From the NCBI GenBank assembly GCA_023384095.1, contig JAHDXT010000004.1, forward strand, positions 62,001 to 126,000: 64,000 nt of DNA, given 5' to 3'. The position numbers and the translations under genes are program-made. This document shows positions 44,201 through 54,337 of this stretch, piece after piece (the stretch's first letter is position 1; every line of letters starts with the position of its first letter). The notes beneath the pieces are model-generated. The model was given only the letters and a program-made list of their open reading frames with translations, was not told the origin of the DNA and did no database searches. The stretch is from Hyphomicrobiaceae bacterium (GTDB lineage Bacteria; Pseudomonadota; Alphaproteobacteria; Rhizobiales; Hyphomicrobiaceae).

Positions 44201-44566
44201 TCAGGTGCCGTCGCGCTCGCTCACCTGCGAGAAAAATGAGCGTTGCCATGGCCAGTGGCCATTGATTTCGACATCGAGCGAGAAGCTCAGAAAGGTTCGA
44301 ATGAGAACGATCCCGCCCAGGACGGAAAGACCATTCAACGTCGGATCGATAACGACGGACTTGAGGATATCCGCCGCGATCAGCAGCTCGAGCCCAAGCA
44401 GTATGCCGCGCCCGAGATCCGCGCGATAACGCCGATAGCTCGCGTCGAAGCCGGCGCCTCGAAGGCGCAACAGGAAGGCTGCCGTCGAGATTGCTACGGC
44501 AATCATGATGGCCGCCCAGCCTGCCGCCTCCAGCACTTGGGTCGATGTCCGTACGAGCTCGGTCAT
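44201..44566 (-). CDS. DUF1622 membrane protein
   Basis: 121 aa with three hydrophobic helices. It contains RADLGRGILLGLELLIAADI and GIVLIRTFLSFSLDVEINGH, the hallmarks of DUF1622. Function unknown. It lies in the copper operon between a cupredoxin and a secreted protein gene. Confidence 0.85.
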   Translation of the reverse strand: MTELVRTSTQVLEAAGWAAIMIAVAISTAAFLLRLRGAGFDASYRRYRADLGRGILLGLELLIAADILKSVVIDPTLNGLSVLGGIVLIRTFLSFSLDVEINGHWPWQRSFFSQVSERDGT

Positions 44567-44587
44567 CGGGCTGGTCCCTGTTCTCGT

Positions 44588-44965
44588 TCACTCGACGATC
44601 AGCCGGCCGCGGAACATGCCCATGGGGCAGGCGAAGGCGAACTCTCCGGCCTCCTTGGGCATGAGCTCGACGGGGACAAGCTCGCCGGTCGGCAGCTCGG
44701 CGCTCTTGTTGAAGTGCTCAAAGACGACTTTATCGGAGCATGATGCCGTCTCCTCGCGCCGGAAGTTGAGGCGCACCGGCTTGCCGCGACTCACGATGAT
44801 CGTGTCAGGCGTGTAGCCGCCCTTCACCAGGATCATCGCCTCCTGATACCCGCTGCTGGTCTTGGCGGCGCGAACGCCCTTGGCGCGCTTTAGCCAGAAA
44901 AACCAGACGATGAAGGCGATGAGCAGAAGCCCGGCGAAAAGCACAAACCAGCGGTCCGGGGTCAT
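44588..44965 (-). CDS. Membrane-anchored cupredoxin-like protein
   Basis: 125 aa: an N-terminal helix ([20 protein letters not shown]), then a cupredoxin fold with [30 protein letters not shown], a His in FEHFNK and [12 protein letters not shown], giving likely Cys/His/Met copper ligands. Such proteins are encoded beside CopA pumps and may accept exported Cu(I). Its ATG overlaps the stop of the P-type ATPase gene (ATGA), so pump and acceptor are translationally coupled. Confidence 0.85.
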   Translation of the reverse strand: MTPDRWFVLFAGLLLIAFIVWFFWLKRAKGVRAAKTSSGYQEAMILVKGGYTPDTIIVSRGKPVRLNFRREETASCSDKVVFEHFNKSAELPTGELVPVELMPKEAGEFAFACPMGMFRGRLIVE

Positions 44966-47520
44966 GACGTGATCCTCTTCGGTTGGAAGTAGCGGAGCCT
45001 GTTCGCGTTCGTCACCACGGTGACCGAGCTGAACGCCATGGCGGCCGCGGCGATCAGTGGCGACAGCAAGATGCCGATGAAGGGGTAGAGCACCCCCATG
45101 GCCACGGGTATGCCCAGTGTGTTGTAGCCGAAGGCGCCGACCAGGTTCTGGCGCACGTTGCGCATCGTTGCCCGGCTGATCGCGATGGCGGTGACCACCC
45201 CTGTCAGGCTCCCTTTGATCAACGTCACGTCGCTCGCCTCGATGGCGACATCGGTGCCGGTGCCGATGGCAAACCCGACGTCGGCCTGCGCGAGCGCTGG
45301 CGCGTCATTGATGCCATCGCCCACCATGCCAACCGTCTTGCCCTCGAGCTGTAGCTTTTGGACCTCGTGTGCCTTCTCGTCGGGCAACACCTCGGCGAGG
45401 ATGCGCGCGATTCCGACTTCGCGGGCGATCGCCTTGGCCGTGCGTTCATTGTCGCCGGTCAGCATGACGACCTCGATGCCGAGGCGCTGAAGCGCGTCGA
45501 TGGCGCTCTTCGAGTCCGGCTTGAGCGTGTCGGCGACGGCGACGAGCCCGGCTGCCCGGCCATCAATGGCAACGTACATGGGAGTTTTGCCCTCACCCGC
45601 GAGCCGTTCCCAGTCCTTCACGAGCCCTTCGATCGCGATGCCCCGGTCGCGCATCAGCTTGGCATTGCCGAGGAGTACGTCCCAGCCGTCGACATTGCCG
45701 CTCACGCCGTGGCCGGGAATGGCGGCGAAGTTCTGGGTGACAGCGAGTGAAAGGCTGCGCTGCTCGGCGCCCTTGACGATGGCTTCGCCGAGCGGATGCT
45801 CGGAGCCACGCTCGAGCGAGGCAGCAAGGCGCAGGACCTCGTCCTCGCCGCTGTCCCCTGACGTGACGACATCGGTCAGCACCGGCTCGCCGCGCGTGAT
45901 CGTCCCCGTCTTGTCGAGGATGATGGCATCGAGTTTTTCGGAACTTTGCAGCGCGTCGCCCGAGCGGATCAGGATGCCGTTCTCGGCGCCCTTGCCGATG
46001 CCGACGGTGAGCGAGGTCGGTGTGGCGAGCCCGAGCGCGCAAGGACAGGCGATGATAAGGGTCGTGACCAGAACGATCGTCGCGTAGGCGAGGCGCGGCT
46101 CGGGCCCGACAACGTACCAGGCCACAAAAGCCGCCACGGCAAGGATCATCACCGTCGGCACGAAATAGCCGGACACAGTGTCGACGACCCGCTGGATCGG
46201 CGCCTTCGAGCCCTGCGCGTCCTTCACCATGCTGATGATTGTCGAGAGGGCCGTGTCCTTGCCCACCTTGGTGGCCCTGAACCGGAAGCTGCCGGTCTTG
46301 TTGATGGAGCTGCCAATCACCTCCTCGCCAACCTGCTTCTCGACAGGCATCGATTCGCCGGTGATCAGCGACTCGTCGATGGCGCTCGCCCCCTCGGTGA
46401 TTTCGCCATCCACTGGGATCTTCTCGCCGGGGCGTACGACGAGGATGTCGCCGACCACGACCTCCTCGACCGGCACATCGATCTCTTTGCCGTTGCGAAC
46501 GACACGTGCGGTCTTCGCTTGCAGGCCAATCAGCTTTTTTATTGCCTCGGAGGTGCGCCCTTTGGCCTTGATCTCGAGTGCGAGGCCAAGCACGACCAGA
46601 GCGACGACGACGTCCGTGACATCCCAGAACACCTCTGCAAGCGACGGATCCGGGAACAATCCCGGATAGGCGACAGCGACCGCGGAGTAGAGGAAGGCCG
46701 CGCTGATACCTATGGCGATCAGCGTGTGCATGTTGGCCGCGCGGTGCTTCAGCGCATCCCACATGCCGACGAAGAACTGCGAGCCGGACCACAGCAGCAC
46801 CGGCAGCGACAAGACGCCGAGCAGGGCCCAGACGATACGCCGCGTGTCGCTTCCCGCCGGCATCCATTCGCGTAAACCCGGGATCAGATCGGGATAGCTG
46901 AGCGCGATCACAGGAATCGAGACGGCAGCGGCGAACCAGAATTTTCGCATCAGCGTGCGGTATTCCCGTTCGCTTGCGGCCTGCTCCGGGTCGGCACCCT
47001 CTTCAATAGCCGCCTTGACGTCAGCCGCCCTGGGCTCCGCCACCCTGTGGCCGGCGGATTCGATGGCGCGACGGATGCCATCGAAATCGACACTGGCCGG
47101 GTCGTACTCGACGTCAACCGCATTTGGCCCGAGATTGGCGCGGGCCGAGAGCACGCCCGGGGTCATCTGCAGAGCAAGCTCGATCCTTGTGATGCAGGAC
47201 GAGCAGTGCATGTACTTGATCGGCAGCCGGACGGTTGCGGCCCCGGCCGCGTAGCCGGCGGTGCGGATCGCTTTCACCAGATCGAGAGCGCTGGCGCGAT
47301 CGGGATCATAGTCGACCGCCGCCAGCTTGTTGGCCAGGTTGACGTGGGCCGAAACGACGCCGTCGATGGCCCCAAGGGCCTTTTCCACGGCCGACGGGCA
47401 ATGGGCGCAGGTCATGCCGCCGACTCTCAATTCAACGTGCCGCAGATGGCCCGTGGACTTGGGGTGCCCCGCCGGATCGACAGCAATGGACTCTCTCGTC
47501 GTTGAAAGGTCTTTATCCAT
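44962..47520 (-). CDS. copA: Copper-translocating P1B-type ATPase with two HMA domains
   Basis: 852 aa. The N-terminus has two heavy-metal-associated domains, [17 protein letters not shown] (CxxC) and [18 protein letters not shown] (CxxC). The core has [21 protein letters not shown] (D536), SEHPLG and [10 protein letters not shown]. This is a CopA-1/CtpA-type Cu(I) pump, different in N-terminal layout from the His-rich copA at 32273. The cupredoxin coupled downstream suggests delivery of copper to periplasmic cuproenzymes rather than only detoxification. Confidence 0.94.
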   Translation of the reverse strand: MDKDLSTTRESIAVDPAGHPKSTGHLRHVELRVGGMTCAHCPSAVEKALGAIDGVVSAHVNLANKLAAVDYDPDRASALDLVKAIRTAGYAAGAATVRLPIKYMHCSSCITRIELALQMTPGVLSARANLGPNAVDVEYDPASVDFDGIRRAIESAGHRVAEPRAADVKAAIEEGADPEQAASEREYRTLMRKFWFAAAVSIPVIALSYPDLIPGLREWMPAGSDTRRIVWALLGVLSLPVLLWSGSQFFVGMWDALKHRAANMHTLIAIGISAAFLYSAVAVAYPGLFPDPSLAEVFWDVTDVVVALVVLGLALEIKAKGRTSEAIKKLIGLQAKTARVVRNGKEIDVPVEEVVVGDILVVRPGEKIPVDGEITEGASAIDESLITGESMPVEKQVGEEVIGSSINKTGSFRFRATKVGKDTALSTIISMVKDAQGSKAPIQRVVDTVSGYFVPTVMILAVAAFVAWYVVGPEPRLAYATIVLVTTLIIACPCALGLATPTSLTVGIGKGAENGILIRSGDALQSSEKLDAIILDKTGTITRGEPVLTDVVTSGDSGEDEVLRLAASLERGSEHPLGEAIVKGAEQRSLSLAVTQNFAAIPGHGVSGNVDGWDVLLGNAKLMRDRGIAIEGLVKDWERLAGEGKTPMYVAIDGRAAGLVAVADTLKPDSKSAIDALQRLGIEVVMLTGDNERTAKAIAREVGIARILAEVLPDEKAHEVQKLQLEGKTVGMVGDGINDAPALAQADVGFAIGTGTDVAIEASDVTLIKGSLTGVVTAIAISRATMRNVRQNLVGAFGYNTLGIPVAMGVLYPFIGILLSPLIAAAAMAFSSVTVVTNANRLRYFQPKRITS

Positions 47521-47621
47521 TTTTCGCCCTTTTCTTGCTCAAAGAGACGTAAAATGTCCCAAGTGCTGTTCCCGTCAGCATGGTTTCCGGTTCGCCGATT
47601 CCCGTCCCTGCACTGAGAACT

Positions 47622-48434
47622 TCAGTGAAAGACCATCCCTTCGATGTGAAACCCGGCATCGACGTAGAGGACCTCGCCGGTGATGGCGGTCGTGTAATCA
47701 CTTGCCAGCAGCAAGGCTGCGCGACCGACCTCGCAGGCATCCACTGTCCGCCGCAGCGGCGCCTTGCGTGCGGTCTCGTTTAGAAGCTCGTCAAAGTGCT
47801 CGATCCCGGAGGCGGCACGCGTCTTCACTGCCCCGGCCGAGATCGCATTGACGCGGATGCCCTTGGGCCCGAGCTCATGCGCGAGATAGCGCACCGAAGC
47901 TTCGAGCGCCGCCTTCACCGGGCCCATGACATTATAGTGGTCGACGACCTTCTCGGCTCCGTAATAGCTGAGGGTCATCAGACTGCCGCCCTTTTCCATG
48001 AGCGGCTCGGCGAGCTTTGCCATGCGAATGAAGGAATGACAGGAGATCAGCATTGACTCGGCGAAGCCATCGGCCGAGCAGTCGACCAGCCGGCCGTGCA
48101 GATCCCCCTTGCGCGCCCAGGCAATGGCGTGAAACAGGCAATCGAGCCGCCCCCAGCGCGTCCGGATCGCCTCGAACACCGCCTCGAGCTGTCCGGGTAT
48201 GGACACATTGCACGGCATGAAGATCGCCGCCGACAGCTCCTGGGCAAGCGGCTCGACGAACGGCCTCGCCTTGTCATTCAGGTAGGTGATGGCGAGCTCG
48301 GCGCCGGCGTTGCGGAAATGCTCCGCGGCGGACCAAGCGAGGCTGTGCTCATTGGCGATGCCGACGACGAGAGCCTTGCGGTCGGTCAGGTCGAGAACTT
48401 CCTTGGACGTTGCTTCAGGTTCCGTTTGCGTCAT
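47622..48434 (-). CDS. fabI: Enoyl-[acyl-carrier-protein] reductase FabI
   Basis: Start at MTQTEPEATSKEVLDLTDRK with AGGAGAAGG about 8 nt upstream; 270 aa. It has KALVVGIANEHSLAWSAAEHF (the FabI nucleotide loop GIANxxS) and the catalytic Tyr and Lys region SLMTLSYYGAEKVVDHYNVM, PVKAALEASVRYLAHELG. It reduces enoyl-ACP with NADH in fatty-acid synthesis. It is the last gene of the PHB/acetate operon, an odd place for an essential enzyme, so it is likely a second copy. Confidence 0.92.
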   Translation of the reverse strand: MTQTEPEATSKEVLDLTDRKALVVGIANEHSLAWSAAEHFRNAGAELAITYLNDKARPFVEPLAQELSAAIFMPCNVSIPGQLEAVFEAIRTRWGRLDCLFHAIAWARKGDLHGRLVDCSADGFAESMLISCHSFIRMAKLAEPLMEKGGSLMTLSYYGAEKVVDHYNVMGPVKAALEASVRYLAHELGPKGIRVNAISAGAVKTRAASGIEHFDELLNETARKAPLRRTVDACEVGRAALLLASDYTTAITGEVLYVDAGFHIEGMVFH

Positions 48435-48486
48435 CTCTGCCTTCTCCTCTTCTTTCAGGAGACTGTCTCCTCGTCGCTGCCGACCC

Positions 48487-50253
48487 TCATGGCTCGAGGA
48501 CGTAGCTTCCGGGTGCATCCTCCAGGGTCGCATCCCCATTCTGTCGACCGCCCATTGCCGGAGGCGGCACCTGGTCCAAGGAGTGCCGGACGAGCCAATC
48601 CTGCCAGCACGGCCACCAGGAGCCGTCGTGGCGCGCGGCGGCCTGCTGCCAGGCATCCGGATCGACGTAGGTCTCGTCCTCCTTGTGGGTCGCGATCTGG
48701 TGATGGCGATTCGGGTGGTCCGGCGGGCTGACGATGCCGGCGTTGTGGCCACCGTTGGACAGCACGAAGGTCACGTCGGCGTCCGTGAGCATCTGGATCT
48801 TGTAGACGGAACGCCAGGGCGCGACATGGTCGGCGATCGTGCTCACCGCAAAGACCGGCACGCGGATGTCGCGCAGGGAGACAGGTCGTCCGTCGACCGC
48901 GTAATGGTTTTCGGCCAAATCATTGTTGAGGAAGAGCTGCCGTAGATACTCCGAATGCATGCGGAAGGGCATGCGCGTGGCATCGGCGTTCCACGCCATG
49001 AGGTCGATCATCGGTCGACGTTCGCCCATCAGGTAGGTCTGGACCATTGCCGACCAGATGAGATCGTTTGACCGCAGGAGCTGGAAGGCGCCCGCCATCT
49101 GCCGGGTGTCGAGGTAACCTTGCTCCGCCATCATGTCTTCGACGAAACTCACTTGGGCCTCGTCGATGAACAGCATCAGCTCGCCGGCCTCGGTGAAATC
49201 CGTTTGGGCCGCGAAAAGGGACAAGCTTCTGAGGCGCTCATCGCCGTCGCGGGCCATGGCGGCGGCGGCGATCGCGAACAGCGTTCCTCCCAGGCAGTAA
49301 CCGACGCCATGGACTTGTCGCTGCGGAACAATAGCGGACACGGCGTCGAGCGCGGTCATGACGCCAAGCCGACGATAGTCCTCGAAGCCGAGGTCGCGCT
49401 CCTCGCCAGTCGGGTTTTTCCAGGAGACGACGAAGACCGAGTGCCCTTTCTCGACCAGGTATCTGACCAGCGAGTTCTCGGGCGACAGATCAAGGATGTA
49501 GTACTTCATGATCCACGCGGGCACGATCAGGACCGGCTCGCCGTAGACGGTGTCTGTCGCCGGGGCGTACTGGATCAGCTCGATCAGCCGATTGCGAAAA
49601 ATCACCTTGCCTGGGGTAATCGCCACGTCATGGCCGACCCGGAAGGCCTCGGCGCCGACCGGCGGCACACCGGTTACGAACCGCCGCCAGTCCTCCCAGA
49701 AGTTGGCGGCACCCTGGGCGAAGTTCCCACCGCCCCGCTTGAGAGTCGCCTCGAGCACTTCCGGATTGGTTAGCGGGAAATTGGCGGGCGAGATAACGTC
49801 GAGGAGCTGGCGCGTGACGAACGAGACCACCTCCTCGTGGTGCTTTGAAACGCCGCCGATGCCCGTCGTGGCGTTGTGCCACCACTGCTGCGTCAGAAGG
49901 AAGCCTTGATAGATGGCGGTGAAAGGCTGGCTCTGCCAAGCTTCGCCGGCGAAGCGCTTGTCCTGCGGCAGCGGCTCGATGCAGAGATCACACACAGGAT
50001 CGGCGCAGGCGCGAATGCAGTAATCAGCGTACCGCATCCACTTGCGGAGGGCCTTTTCGATGAGCTCAACCTGCTTGTCGGGCGACAAAAGGAGATGCTG
50101 AGCCCAGTCGGTGTAGGCCTGCATCAATGCCGCAGGCGAGATGCCCGCCGTCAGCCGGCCGATTGCGGCGTGCAGCGGGCGATCGAAGGAGAACGGGCGC
50201 CGCGCTTGCGGGGAGGCTACGGCCTTGACCAGCGATGGCGGTCTCTTCGACAT
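48487..50253 (-). CDS. phaC: Class I poly(3-hydroxyalkanoate) synthase
   Basis: 588 aa. The N-terminal PhaC_N part includes ANFPLTNPEVLEATLKRGGG; the alpha/beta-hydrolase core has the lipase-like box GYCLGG with the nucleophilic Cys (about residue 325), then catalytic Asp (TIADHVAPW) and His (SNGGHNAGIVSPP). It polymerises 3-hydroxyacyl-CoA into storage granules. The phosphotransacylase gene ends 3 nt upstream, so it is co-translated in the operon that also holds phaA; no phaB reductase is in the window. Confidence 0.93.
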   Translation of the reverse strand: MSKRPPSLVKAVASPQARRPFSFDRPLHAAIGRLTAGISPAALMQAYTDWAQHLLLSPDKQVELIEKALRKWMRYADYCIRACADPVCDLCIEPLPQDKRFAGEAWQSQPFTAIYQGFLLTQQWWHNATTGIGGVSKHHEEVVSFVTRQLLDVISPANFPLTNPEVLEATLKRGGGNFAQGAANFWEDWRRFVTGVPPVGAEAFRVGHDVAITPGKVIFRNRLIELIQYAPATDTVYGEPVLIVPAWIMKYYILDLSPENSLVRYLVEKGHSVFVVSWKNPTGEERDLGFEDYRRLGVMTALDAVSAIVPQRQVHGVGYCLGGTLFAIAAAAMARDGDERLRSLSLFAAQTDFTEAGELMLFIDEAQVSFVEDMMAEQGYLDTRQMAGAFQLLRSNDLIWSAMVQTYLMGERRPMIDLMAWNADATRMPFRMHSEYLRQLFLNNDLAENHYAVDGRPVSLRDIRVPVFAVSTIADHVAPWRSVYKIQMLTDADVTFVLSNGGHNAGIVSPPDHPNRHHQIATHKEDETYVDPDAWQQAAARHDGSWWPCWQDWLVRHSLDQVPPPAMGGRQNGDATLEDAPGSYVLEP

Positions 50254-50256
50254 GGA

Positions 50257-51261
50257 TTACCCCGGGAGCGGACAGCAGGCGTGGTCGGGTTGCGGCGCGG
50301 CGTGCAGGCTTGATTCCGGGGCGGCGGTTTTGATCGGCGCCCGCGGGGCGCGGTGGTGGACCAGCGCCGCCACAGCAAGCGACGCGAGTCGGGCTGGCGC
50401 CGGATCAGCGCGTGAGGTCAGAACCACCGGAACGGAGAGCCCCACCGCGATGCCGGCGGCCACGGCGCCGGCCAGGTATTCGAGGTTCTTCGCAAGCACA
50501 TTGCCGGAGACGAGATCTGGCATGAGTAGGATGTCGGCATCGCCGGCGACGGGGGAAACGATCCCCTTCTCCTGCGCCGCGCGCCGTGAGATCGCGTTGT
50601 CGAACGCGAGCGGCCCGTCGACCACAGCGCCTGTGATTTGCCCACGCCGTGACATAAGGGTCAGACAGGCGGCATCAAGGGTTGAGACGATTTCCGGATT
50701 GACGGTTTCGACGGCCGACAACACGGCCACCTTCGGCTCCTCGACACCGACCAGGCGAAAAAGATCAACGGCATTCTGAAGAATTTGCGCCTTGGCGTTG
50801 AGGTCGGGCGCGATGTTGATTGCCGCGTCCGTGATGCCAAGGAGCTTCGGATGGCCCGAGACCTCGACGAGGAAGACGTGGCTCACGCGTCGGCCGGGAA
50901 CGCGCAGTCCTCGCTCCTTGTCGAGCAACGCGTGCATGAGGGCGTCGGTGTGGATGTGACCCTTCATGACCGCGTCGGCCTCCCCCGCGCGCGCAAGCGC
51001 CACGGCTTTGGCTGCTGCGGCGGCATCGCTGATCGCCGGGACGATCCACTCCTCGGCAGGTTTCCAGCCGATGTCTGCGCAGAGGGCGGCAATCGAGCCC
51101 GGCTCGCCGACGAGACGCGGCTCGACGAAACCGAGCGCATGCGCGTCGCAAAGGGTCCTGATGACCACCTCCTGCGCGGCATCCACCACCGCCACGCGGA
51201 TCGGCCCCAACGCCTTGGCCCGATCGACGAGCTGCTGCAGGTTCGTGACGCAGCTGGCCAT
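50257..51261 (-). CDS. Phosphate acetyl/butyryltransferase (PTA_PTB family)
   Basis: 334 aa of the phosphotransacylase fold: VAVVDAAQEVVIRTLCDAHA, DAVMKGHIHTDALMHALL, GITDAAINIAPDLNAKAQIL and GDADILLMPDLVSGNVLAKN, all typical of this group, which also forms the C-terminal half of bifunctional enoyl-CoA hydratase/Pta enzymes. It interconverts acyl-CoA and acyl-phosphate. The acetate kinase gene ends 3 nt upstream; together they make ATP from acyl-CoA. Acetyl versus butyryl preference is unknown. Confidence 0.9.
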   Translation of the reverse strand: MASCVTNLQQLVDRAKALGPIRVAVVDAAQEVVIRTLCDAHALGFVEPRLVGEPGSIAALCADIGWKPAEEWIVPAISDAAAAAKAVALARAGEADAVMKGHIHTDALMHALLDKERGLRVPGRRVSHVFLVEVSGHPKLLGITDAAINIAPDLNAKAQILQNAVDLFRLVGVEEPKVAVLSAVETVNPEIVSTLDAACLTLMSRRGQITGAVVDGPLAFDNAISRRAAQEKGIVSPVAGDADILLMPDLVSGNVLAKNLEYLAGAVAAGIAVGLSVPVVLTSRADPAPARLASLAVAALVHHRAPRAPIKTAAPESSLHAAPQPDHACCPLPG

Positions 51262-51264
51262 GGC

Positions 51265-52497
51265 TCACGCCCTCCGGGCTAAAGGCTTTGCGGCCAGAAC
51301 GTCTCGGACGTGCCGGGCGATCATCAGCTCTTCGTCGGTCGGCAATGCCTCGACGAGCACGCGGCTGCTCTCGGCCGAGATGATCCGGGCACCGCCCGCA
51401 TTGCGTTCCGCATCGAGCACGATTCCGAGATACTCCAGGCCGGTGCAGGTCTCTGCCCGAACCAGGGGGGCATTGGCGCCGATCCCGCCGGTGAAGACCA
51501 CGCGGTTGAGGCCGCCTAAGGCCGCTGTCAGCGCCGCGAGATGCCGGCGAGCCTGGTAGCAAAAGACCTCGACGGCCTCGGAGGCCGCCGGCTCGTCGGG
51601 CCGGGCGAGCAGATCCTGCATGTTGCGGCTGAGCTTCGAGATCCCGAGCAGGCCCGACTGCTCGTAGAGAAGGTGCTGGACCTCACCGACCGTCATGCCC
51701 TTCTCGGCGAGCAGGTAAAGGATGATCCCGGGGTCGAGGTCGCCACAGCGCGTGCCCATGGGCAGTCCGGCGAGCGTCGAGAAGCCCATCGTGGTTTCCA
51801 CGCTCCGCCCACCCTGGAGTGCACACATGGAGGCGCCATTGCCGAGATGCGCGACGATGATGCGCTCGCGGCCGATGTCGGCGCCGTCAAGGCGGAGCGC
51901 ATTGACGACGTATTCGTAGGAAAGGCCGTGGAAACCATAGCGACGGACGCCCTCGTCATAGAGTTCCCGCGGCAGAGCCGTTAGCGTCGCAAGCCGCGGA
52001 AGGCTGTGATGAAACGCCGTGTCGAAGCAGGCAACCTGCGGCAGGCCTGGACGGGCGCTGCGGACGGCAGCGATGCCGGCGAGGTTGTGCGGCTGGTGCA
52101 GCGGCGCGAGCGGCACGAGCCGGCGCAGCCGTTCCTCGAGAGCCGCGGTCACGAGAAGCGGGCAATCACATTCGCTGCCGCCATGGACGACCCGATGCCC
52201 CACGGCAGCCAAGCGAGCTACGGAGGGTTGCCGTTCGATCGCATCGAGGATCAGCGAGAGCGCGGCATCGTGATCCGCAATGTCCTCGGTCTCATCGATC
52301 ACTGTCACGCCTTCCCCATCGACGGCGCGGAAGCGGGCGTTGGCGAGGCCGACGCGCTCGATGACGCCCGACCAGACCCGCGGCAACGTTTCCTCCGCAG
52401 CAAAGAGCGCAAACTTCACGCTGGACGACCCGCAGTTGATGACCAGGATCGCGCTACTCGTAGTTGACGGACATTTGGGTCGCCTCCCTTCAGCCAT
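51265..52497 (-). CDS. ackA: Acetate/propionate-family kinase
   Basis: 410 aa. ILVINCGSSSVKFALF is the ASKHA phosphate loop; GHRVVHGG, FDTAFHHSLP, RRYGFHGLSYEYV, HLGNGASMCAL and FTGGIGANAPLVR follow in order. It transfers phosphate between acetyl-phosphate and ADP. The ATG at 52497 overlaps the DUF3141 stop by 8 nt (ATGGCTGA). A second ATG with a better GGGAGG site lies at 52473 in another frame but stops after six codons. Confidence 0.92.
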   Translation of the reverse strand: MAEGRRPKCPSTTSSAILVINCGSSSVKFALFAAEETLPRVWSGVIERVGLANARFRAVDGEGVTVIDETEDIADHDAALSLILDAIERQPSVARLAAVGHRVVHGGSECDCPLLVTAALEERLRRLVPLAPLHQPHNLAGIAAVRSARPGLPQVACFDTAFHHSLPRLATLTALPRELYDEGVRRYGFHGLSYEYVVNALRLDGADIGRERIIVAHLGNGASMCALQGGRSVETTMGFSTLAGLPMGTRCGDLDPGIILYLLAEKGMTVGEVQHLLYEQSGLLGISKLSRNMQDLLARPDEPAASEAVEVFCYQARRHLAALTAALGGLNRVVFTGGIGANAPLVRAETCTGLEYLGIVLDAERNAGGARIISAESSRVLVEALPTDEELMIARHVRDVLAAKPLARRA

Positions 52498-54337
52498 TTC
52501 GGGCACCCCCTCGGCTGGTATCGCCATAGAGCAATCCAAAGGCCTGCTCATAAGCGGCATCCCGAGCTTTGCGACCGTTCTCGAGCACCTCTCCCGTAGC
52601 CGCGAACGCCGCCCGTTCCCGTTCGATCAGCGGATGACTGGCCGGCAGCGACTGGCGGTTTTGAGCGACGGTCTCGGCCAGCAACGCGAGGCCGCGTATC
52701 CCGGGATTGAAGGCTTCGGAGAGCAGATAGCGACTCGATCGCATCGGATGCAGCCACTTGAGCATCTCGGCGCTCCAGGGCGTGGTCAGAGACTGCACCC
52801 AGGGCCTGACGAACGTGCTGTAGAACGCTTCGCTCATCTCGGAGACCTGCCGCACCCGCTCGAAGGCGTCGCGCGGATAATCGGCCTTGAGGTCCTCGAC
52901 GTTTCGCGGCTCGAAGCGAACGCTGTAGGACGGCTTGTGGCAGTCGGGGTCGCCGGACGGATTGTCGATCTTCATCTCGTAGAGGCCGGGCGCCAACGCC
53001 TCGATCTCATCCAGGCTCTCGAGGATCGCCCGGTGCTCCAGCCGGGCGACGCGGGCGGAAACGAAGATGCCGAGATGCCCGACGTGGGGGTTGGTGAGAT
53101 AAATGATGCGCTGGCCGGCCCGCCTGAGGTCGTCGGTGTCCTTGTAGACGACGGGAATCCAGCCGAGCGCCTGGTGCGGCGGTGTGATGTTGTCGCCATA
53201 GGACGCGAAGATGACGAGCGGGTTTCTGATGCGCCGCAGGTCCGCCCAGCAGCCTTCGCAGATCCGTACCTGCCCTTCCTCGAGCTTGTTGCCGATGAAC
53301 AGATTCTCGACGATGGCGATGATCTCCTCGCGGCTCAGGAAATAGAAGCCGTTCCACCACCGCTCGAAGTCGAGGAAACGCTCGCGCTCGGTGTCGATAT
53401 TGGCGAAGAGATGGACGTATTTCTCGAAGATCGCCTTCTCCGGCTTGAGGGTCTCGAAATTCTGGGCGAGCCACGCGCCGTCGAAGCGCCCGTCGCCAAG
53501 GTCGGCCGTCAGGTGGGCGAGCCAGGCGCCGCCGAGCAGTCCACCGGCAAGACGCATCGGGTTCACGCCCGGCTCGCCCGCCCAGTAGGATATGGGAGAG
53601 CCGTTGAGCACGGCCGGTCCGACTAAGCCTTCACAGTCTGCCGAGAGCAGCGTCACCGCCCAGCCGGCTTGGCAGTTCCCGTAAAGGACTGGCGGCTTGC
53701 CGGGATGCCGGCGCGCCACCTCCTCGATGAAGCGCCTAAGCGCGTGCTGGACATCATCCAGGGTTTGGCCGGGCACCGGCTCCGGAAAGAAGATGACGAA
53801 GTAGACCGGGTGGCCCTCGCGCATCGCCACGCCGACCTGGGAGTCGCGCTTGAAACCGCCGATCCCAGGACCGTGGCCGGCGCGTGGGTCAAAGACGATA
53901 ACCGGCGGCTTTTCCAGGTCGACGCAGTCGTCCCAGCAATCCTCGCCGACCTCGGTGATGCGCAATAGCGCGTAGTTGGCGGGCCGCTCGAAGCGGCGCG
54001 CGTCGAGCAGTGTCTCGTATTTGAAATCGAGGAGCGGCGGCAGCCCGGCGCGCTCATGCTGCAGCATGTTGTTGGCGCGCTCCCGCAGCGTATCCCAGAA
54101 CAGGATCATGCGCTCCAGGACATCCCGTTGATAGGCGGCAAAATCCTGGACCGAACTCAGCTCGGCCGCGCCGAGCACGCGCTCAGGCCACGCCGCTTCC
54201 CTTTGGCCAATGGCAGGCGGACGACTGACGGCCTTTTGCCGTTCAACGGGGGACTTGGCCGTTCGCGGGGCGGTCTGAGATCGGTGCGTCCGCTCGCTTG
54301 GCGTGTGCGCCTTTGTCCGTGTAGAGCTTGTCGTCAT
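52490..54337 (-). CDS. DUF3141 alpha/beta-hydrolase, PHA-synthase-like
   Basis: 615 aa from MTTSSTRTKAHTPSERTHRS. The core has IVFDPRAGHGPGIGGFKRDS and the lipase-like box LYGNCQAGWAV with Cys as nucleophile, as in PhaC; a late NPHVGHLGIFVSARVARLEH holds the likely catalytic His. DUF3141 proteins are typically encoded beside phosphotransacylase and acetate kinase genes in alphaproteobacteria, as here. They may act on hydroxyacyl-CoA or polymer. It overlaps the neighbouring genes on both sides (4 and 8 nt). Confidence 0.85.
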   Translation of the reverse strand: MTTSSTRTKAHTPSERTHRSQTAPRTAKSPVERQKAVSRPPAIGQREAAWPERVLGAAELSSVQDFAAYQRDVLERMILFWDTLRERANNMLQHERAGLPPLLDFKYETLLDARRFERPANYALLRITEVGEDCWDDCVDLEKPPVIVFDPRAGHGPGIGGFKRDSQVGVAMREGHPVYFVIFFPEPVPGQTLDDVQHALRRFIEEVARRHPGKPPVLYGNCQAGWAVTLLSADCEGLVGPAVLNGSPISYWAGEPGVNPMRLAGGLLGGAWLAHLTADLGDGRFDGAWLAQNFETLKPEKAIFEKYVHLFANIDTERERFLDFERWWNGFYFLSREEIIAIVENLFIGNKLEEGQVRICEGCWADLRRIRNPLVIFASYGDNITPPHQALGWIPVVYKDTDDLRRAGQRIIYLTNPHVGHLGIFVSARVARLEHRAILESLDEIEALAPGLYEMKIDNPSGDPDCHKPSYSVRFEPRNVEDLKADYPRDAFERVRQVSEMSEAFYSTFVRPWVQSLTTPWSAEMLKWLHPMRSSRYLLSEAFNPGIRGLALLAETVAQNRQSLPASHPLIERERAAFAATGEVLENGRKARDAAYEQAFGLLYGDTSRGGARNG

